From: Bacillus sp. V3-13
GTDB taxonomy: Bacteria > Bacillota > Bacilli > Bacillales > Cytobacillaceae
Length of the DNA stretch: 64,000 bases
NCBI RefSeq assembly: GCF_002860165.1
Contig: NZ_PGUZ01000004.1
Span: 1 to 64,000 of the forward strand
Reading direction: 5' to 3'
Every line of letters starts with the position of its first letter. The first letter of the stretch is position 1. The position numbers were made by a program, and so were the translations under genes. The notes below the pieces were generated by a model that had not been told where the DNA came from, searched no databases, and saw nothing but the letters and a program-made list of their open reading frames with translations. Below, piece by piece: positions 62,630 to 64,000 of the stretch.

Positions 62630-63371
62630 AAGCCGGCCACAGCCGCCGCAGCCAAAAGGGGCGCCGGGCTGGATGGTAACGTATTCTGATCTGATTACCT
62701 TAATTCTTGTCTTTTTTATCCTGTTGTTTTCGATGTCCCAGCTGGATGTTCAGAAATTCAAAGCGATTTCTGATTCTTTCCAGGGCCGGCAGTCTCTCGA
62801 TTTCAATCCTTCTGTTGTTCCTGCGGAAAATTCTGCTGGTGAACAAAATTTAGATCAAGAGGGCAAGCAGGGCGGACTCGAGAATGAGGAAGATTCTCTC
62901 GAAGCCTTGCTGGCAGATGTCCAGGCATATTTAAAGGAGAACGGACTTGCAGATGCGATTGTGGCAAGCCGTACTGAGCGGGGCGTCGTTCTGGTCTTGC
63001 AGGAACAGGTCCTGTTTGAAAGCGGTGAAGCCACGATTTTATCTAAAGCAAATGCCTTTCTCGATGTCGTTGGCGTGCTCTTAAAAGATATCCCCAATCT
63101 TGTGAAGGTTGAGGGCCATACGGACAATCGACCAATCACGACCTACCGATATCCTTCCAATTGGGAACTGTCATCGGCGCGGGCCGGCAGCGTAATCCGT
63201 TATTTGACGGAAAACCATGGCCTTGACAGCAGCAGATTTATCGCAGTGGGGTATGGGGATACGAGGCCAATCGTGTCGAATAACAGCAGCGAAAACCTGG
63301 CAAAAAACCGCCGGGTTGAAATTATTATATCCGATCCTAAATATGATCGGGATGAACTTGCATCAAATTAA
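62619..63371 (+). CDS. motS: Sodium-type flagellar stator subunit MotS
   Basis: A 250-aa stator protein of the MotB family. The single membrane helix at about residues 20-42 carries the ion-binding Asp24 ([13 protein letters not shown]). The C-terminal OmpA-like domain ([17 protein letters not shown]) binds peptidoglycan. A plug or linker lies between, rich in Gln, Glu and Ser. ATG 62619 has GGGGAGG nine bases upstream inside motP. Together with MotP it forms the stator unit. Confidence 0.93.
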   Translation: MKFRSRPQPPQPKGAPGWMVTYSDLITLILVFFILLFSMSQLDVQKFKAISDSFQGRQSLDFNPSVVPAENSAGEQNLDQEGKQGGLENEEDSLEALLADVQAYLKENGLADAIVASRTERGVVLVLQEQVLFESGEATILSKANAFLDVVGVLLKDIPNLVKVEGHTDNRPITTYRYPSNWELSSARAGSVIRYLTENHGLDSSRFIAVGYGDTRPIVSNNSSENLAKNRRVEIIISDPKYDRDELASN

Positions 63372-63374
63372 AAA

Positions 63375-63424
63375 GCAGGAGACCACTTAGGATTGATAAA
63401 ATCCTGCCGGGCCTCCTGTTTTTT
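63375..63424 (+). terminator. Terminator of motPS
   Basis: CAGGAG pairs with CTCCTG over a long loop that contains an inner AGGAT/ATCCT stem; T6 follows. Confidence 0.75.
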
Positions 63425-63477
63425 GTTGTATAGGAAATTATAAAATCAAACGCTGTGAATAACTTTGAGATTATTGC

Positions 63478-63684
63478 AGACTTCGTCCAGCTCCAGCGCC
63501 TAGCCAGTTTTCATCCCTGACTTTGCTTCCTTGAGTATCTTGTGATCATCATGGCTTGGTACAAGCGATGATGTTCACAGCTCGAGTCGCTTCGGTCCTG
63601 CCAATGAAGTCAAAGAACGACTTCACCGTCAGGCCCTCCAGCGCTTGTCGGGGCTGATCAAGGCGCTTGCGCTTTTGTTCTTAT
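63478..63684. repeat. Bacillaceae-type intergenic repeat element with central insertion
   Basis: The outer parts, CGTCCAGCTCCAGCGCCTAG near 63488 and CTCCAGCGCTTGTCGGGGCTG near 63637, plus CTCGAGTCGCTTCGGTCC near 63582 and GCGCTTGCGCTTTT at the end, are what I recall from a GC-rich repeat widespread between genes of Bacillus and relatives. About 75 bp lie between CCTAGC and CTCGAG, where the usual form has none. It fills most of the gap between motS and acuC. The link to other genomes is from memory. Confidence 0.6.
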
Positions 63685-64000
63685 CCCGATTCACTTTTCG
63701 TCCTGTTGCGGATCGGATATAGTGCTTTATCAACTGTTTGGCTGTTTTTTTCGGTGATTTCCGCTTTTCTAGGGATCGGCGGATACAGATCGGCCGGGTC
63801 ATCCCATTCCTTCGGAAGCTCAACGGGTGCTTTATCCTGCCAGTTTTCAATCCAGTCAGCCGGCAAGCTGCCAAAACGATTTGGATTTTCGGTCATTTCA
63901 AGCCAGATGAAGGCCCATGCCCTTGGAACGACTCTCCAAATATCATATCCGCCCCCGCCAACCGCGATCCAGCGTCCATCACAGTGCTTATGCGCTATTT
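63681..64000 (-). CDS. acuC: AcuC, histone deacetylase-like protein, C-terminal part
   Basis: The last 106 or so residues of a longer protein that runs off the window. The readable part starts near HKHCDGRWIAVGGGGYDIWRV, the C-terminal segment of the class I/II deacetylase fold in AcuC, and continues PRAWAFIWLEM. AcuC removes acetyl groups from acetyl-CoA synthetase in Bacillus. Its place beyond motPS and on the opposite strand agrees with B. subtilis. The N-terminal catalytic half cannot be seen here. Confidence 0.88.
   Translation of the reverse strand, partial: IAHKHCDGRWIAVGGGGYDIWRVVPRAWAFIWLEMTENPNRFGSLPADWIENWQDKAPVELPKEWDDPADLYPPIPRKAEITEKNSQTVDKALYPIRNRTKSESG

Noticed and set aside
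1-64000. tRNA or rRNA genes
   Set aside because: Nothing with a tRNA cloverleaf or rRNA sequence was noticed in reading; a covariance-model scan was not possible.

Overview
The window is a chromosomal segment from an endospore-forming, motile member of the Bacillaceae. Evidence: spore germinant-receptor operons, a YhcN/YlaJ-type sporulation lipoprotein, CcpA, MotP/MotS, bacillithiol-type YtxJ, A/G-rich Shine-Dalgarno sites with frequent GTG and TTG starts, and a gene order close to the ytz/yth/ytl/ytm/ytn/ytp/ytx region of Bacillus subtilis (pepV, ytkP-like, thpR, ytlQ, ytlR, amyX, ytmP, ytzH, trmB, ytnP ... ytpP, ytpQ, sftA ... murC, ytxG, ytxH, ytxJ ... aroA, ccpA, motP, motS, acuC). The species cannot be named from the sequence alone.

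Layout. 1-1.0 kb: two small unknown genes. 1.1-10.65 kb (minus strand): two tandem germinant-receptor operons, in transcription order A-C-D-B, a terminator-like hairpin, then A-C-D-B-B. 11-16.5 kb: an acetoin dehydrogenase module, acoR plus acoA-acoB-acoC, with a readable control region (two palindromic upstream sites, a cre site and a -24/-12 sigma-54 promoter); the E3 gene acoL is not present. 16.5-32.4 kb: conserved housekeeping genes (YtzE-like regulator, ABC exporter pair, PepV, cysteine synthase-like enzyme, RNA ligase-like ThpR, lipid kinase, pullulanase, kinase-like YtmP, TrmB, lactonase YtnP, erythromycin-esterase homologue). 32.6 kb: a cold-shock gene with a sigma-B-like promoter.

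33-41.1 kb is an accessory island. It holds a GIY-YIG protein, a ribbon-helix-helix-like protein behind a palindrome-covered promoter, orphan exported and lipoproteins, a decayed Tn554-type transposon end, a decayed HEPN-type nucleotidyltransferase partner, a deleted and frameshifted IS1634-type transposase, and a phage tail remnant that still carries a textbook -1 frameshift site. 41.3-64 kb returns to the conserved backbone: peptidases, lipoproteins, a PTS-like permease, YtpP/YtpQ, DNA translocase SftA, a nicotinate phosphoribosyltransferase-like enzyme, MurC, the sigma-B-type ytxGHJ operon, an FtsA-like ATPase, AroA, CcpA, the sodium-type stator MotPS and the 3' end of acuC.

The most unusual signal is not a gene. 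Four intergenic arrays of short degenerate repeats (about 21.4, 33.0, 48.6 and 56.7 kb) use at least three different repeat sequences. All have a 20-21 bp period, close to two turns of B-DNA, and all lie shortly downstream of an intrinsic terminator. They are not CRISPR arrays and are not coding, because the period is not a multiple of three. They look like helically phased protein-binding or structural DNA and are the best candidate here for an undescribed system.
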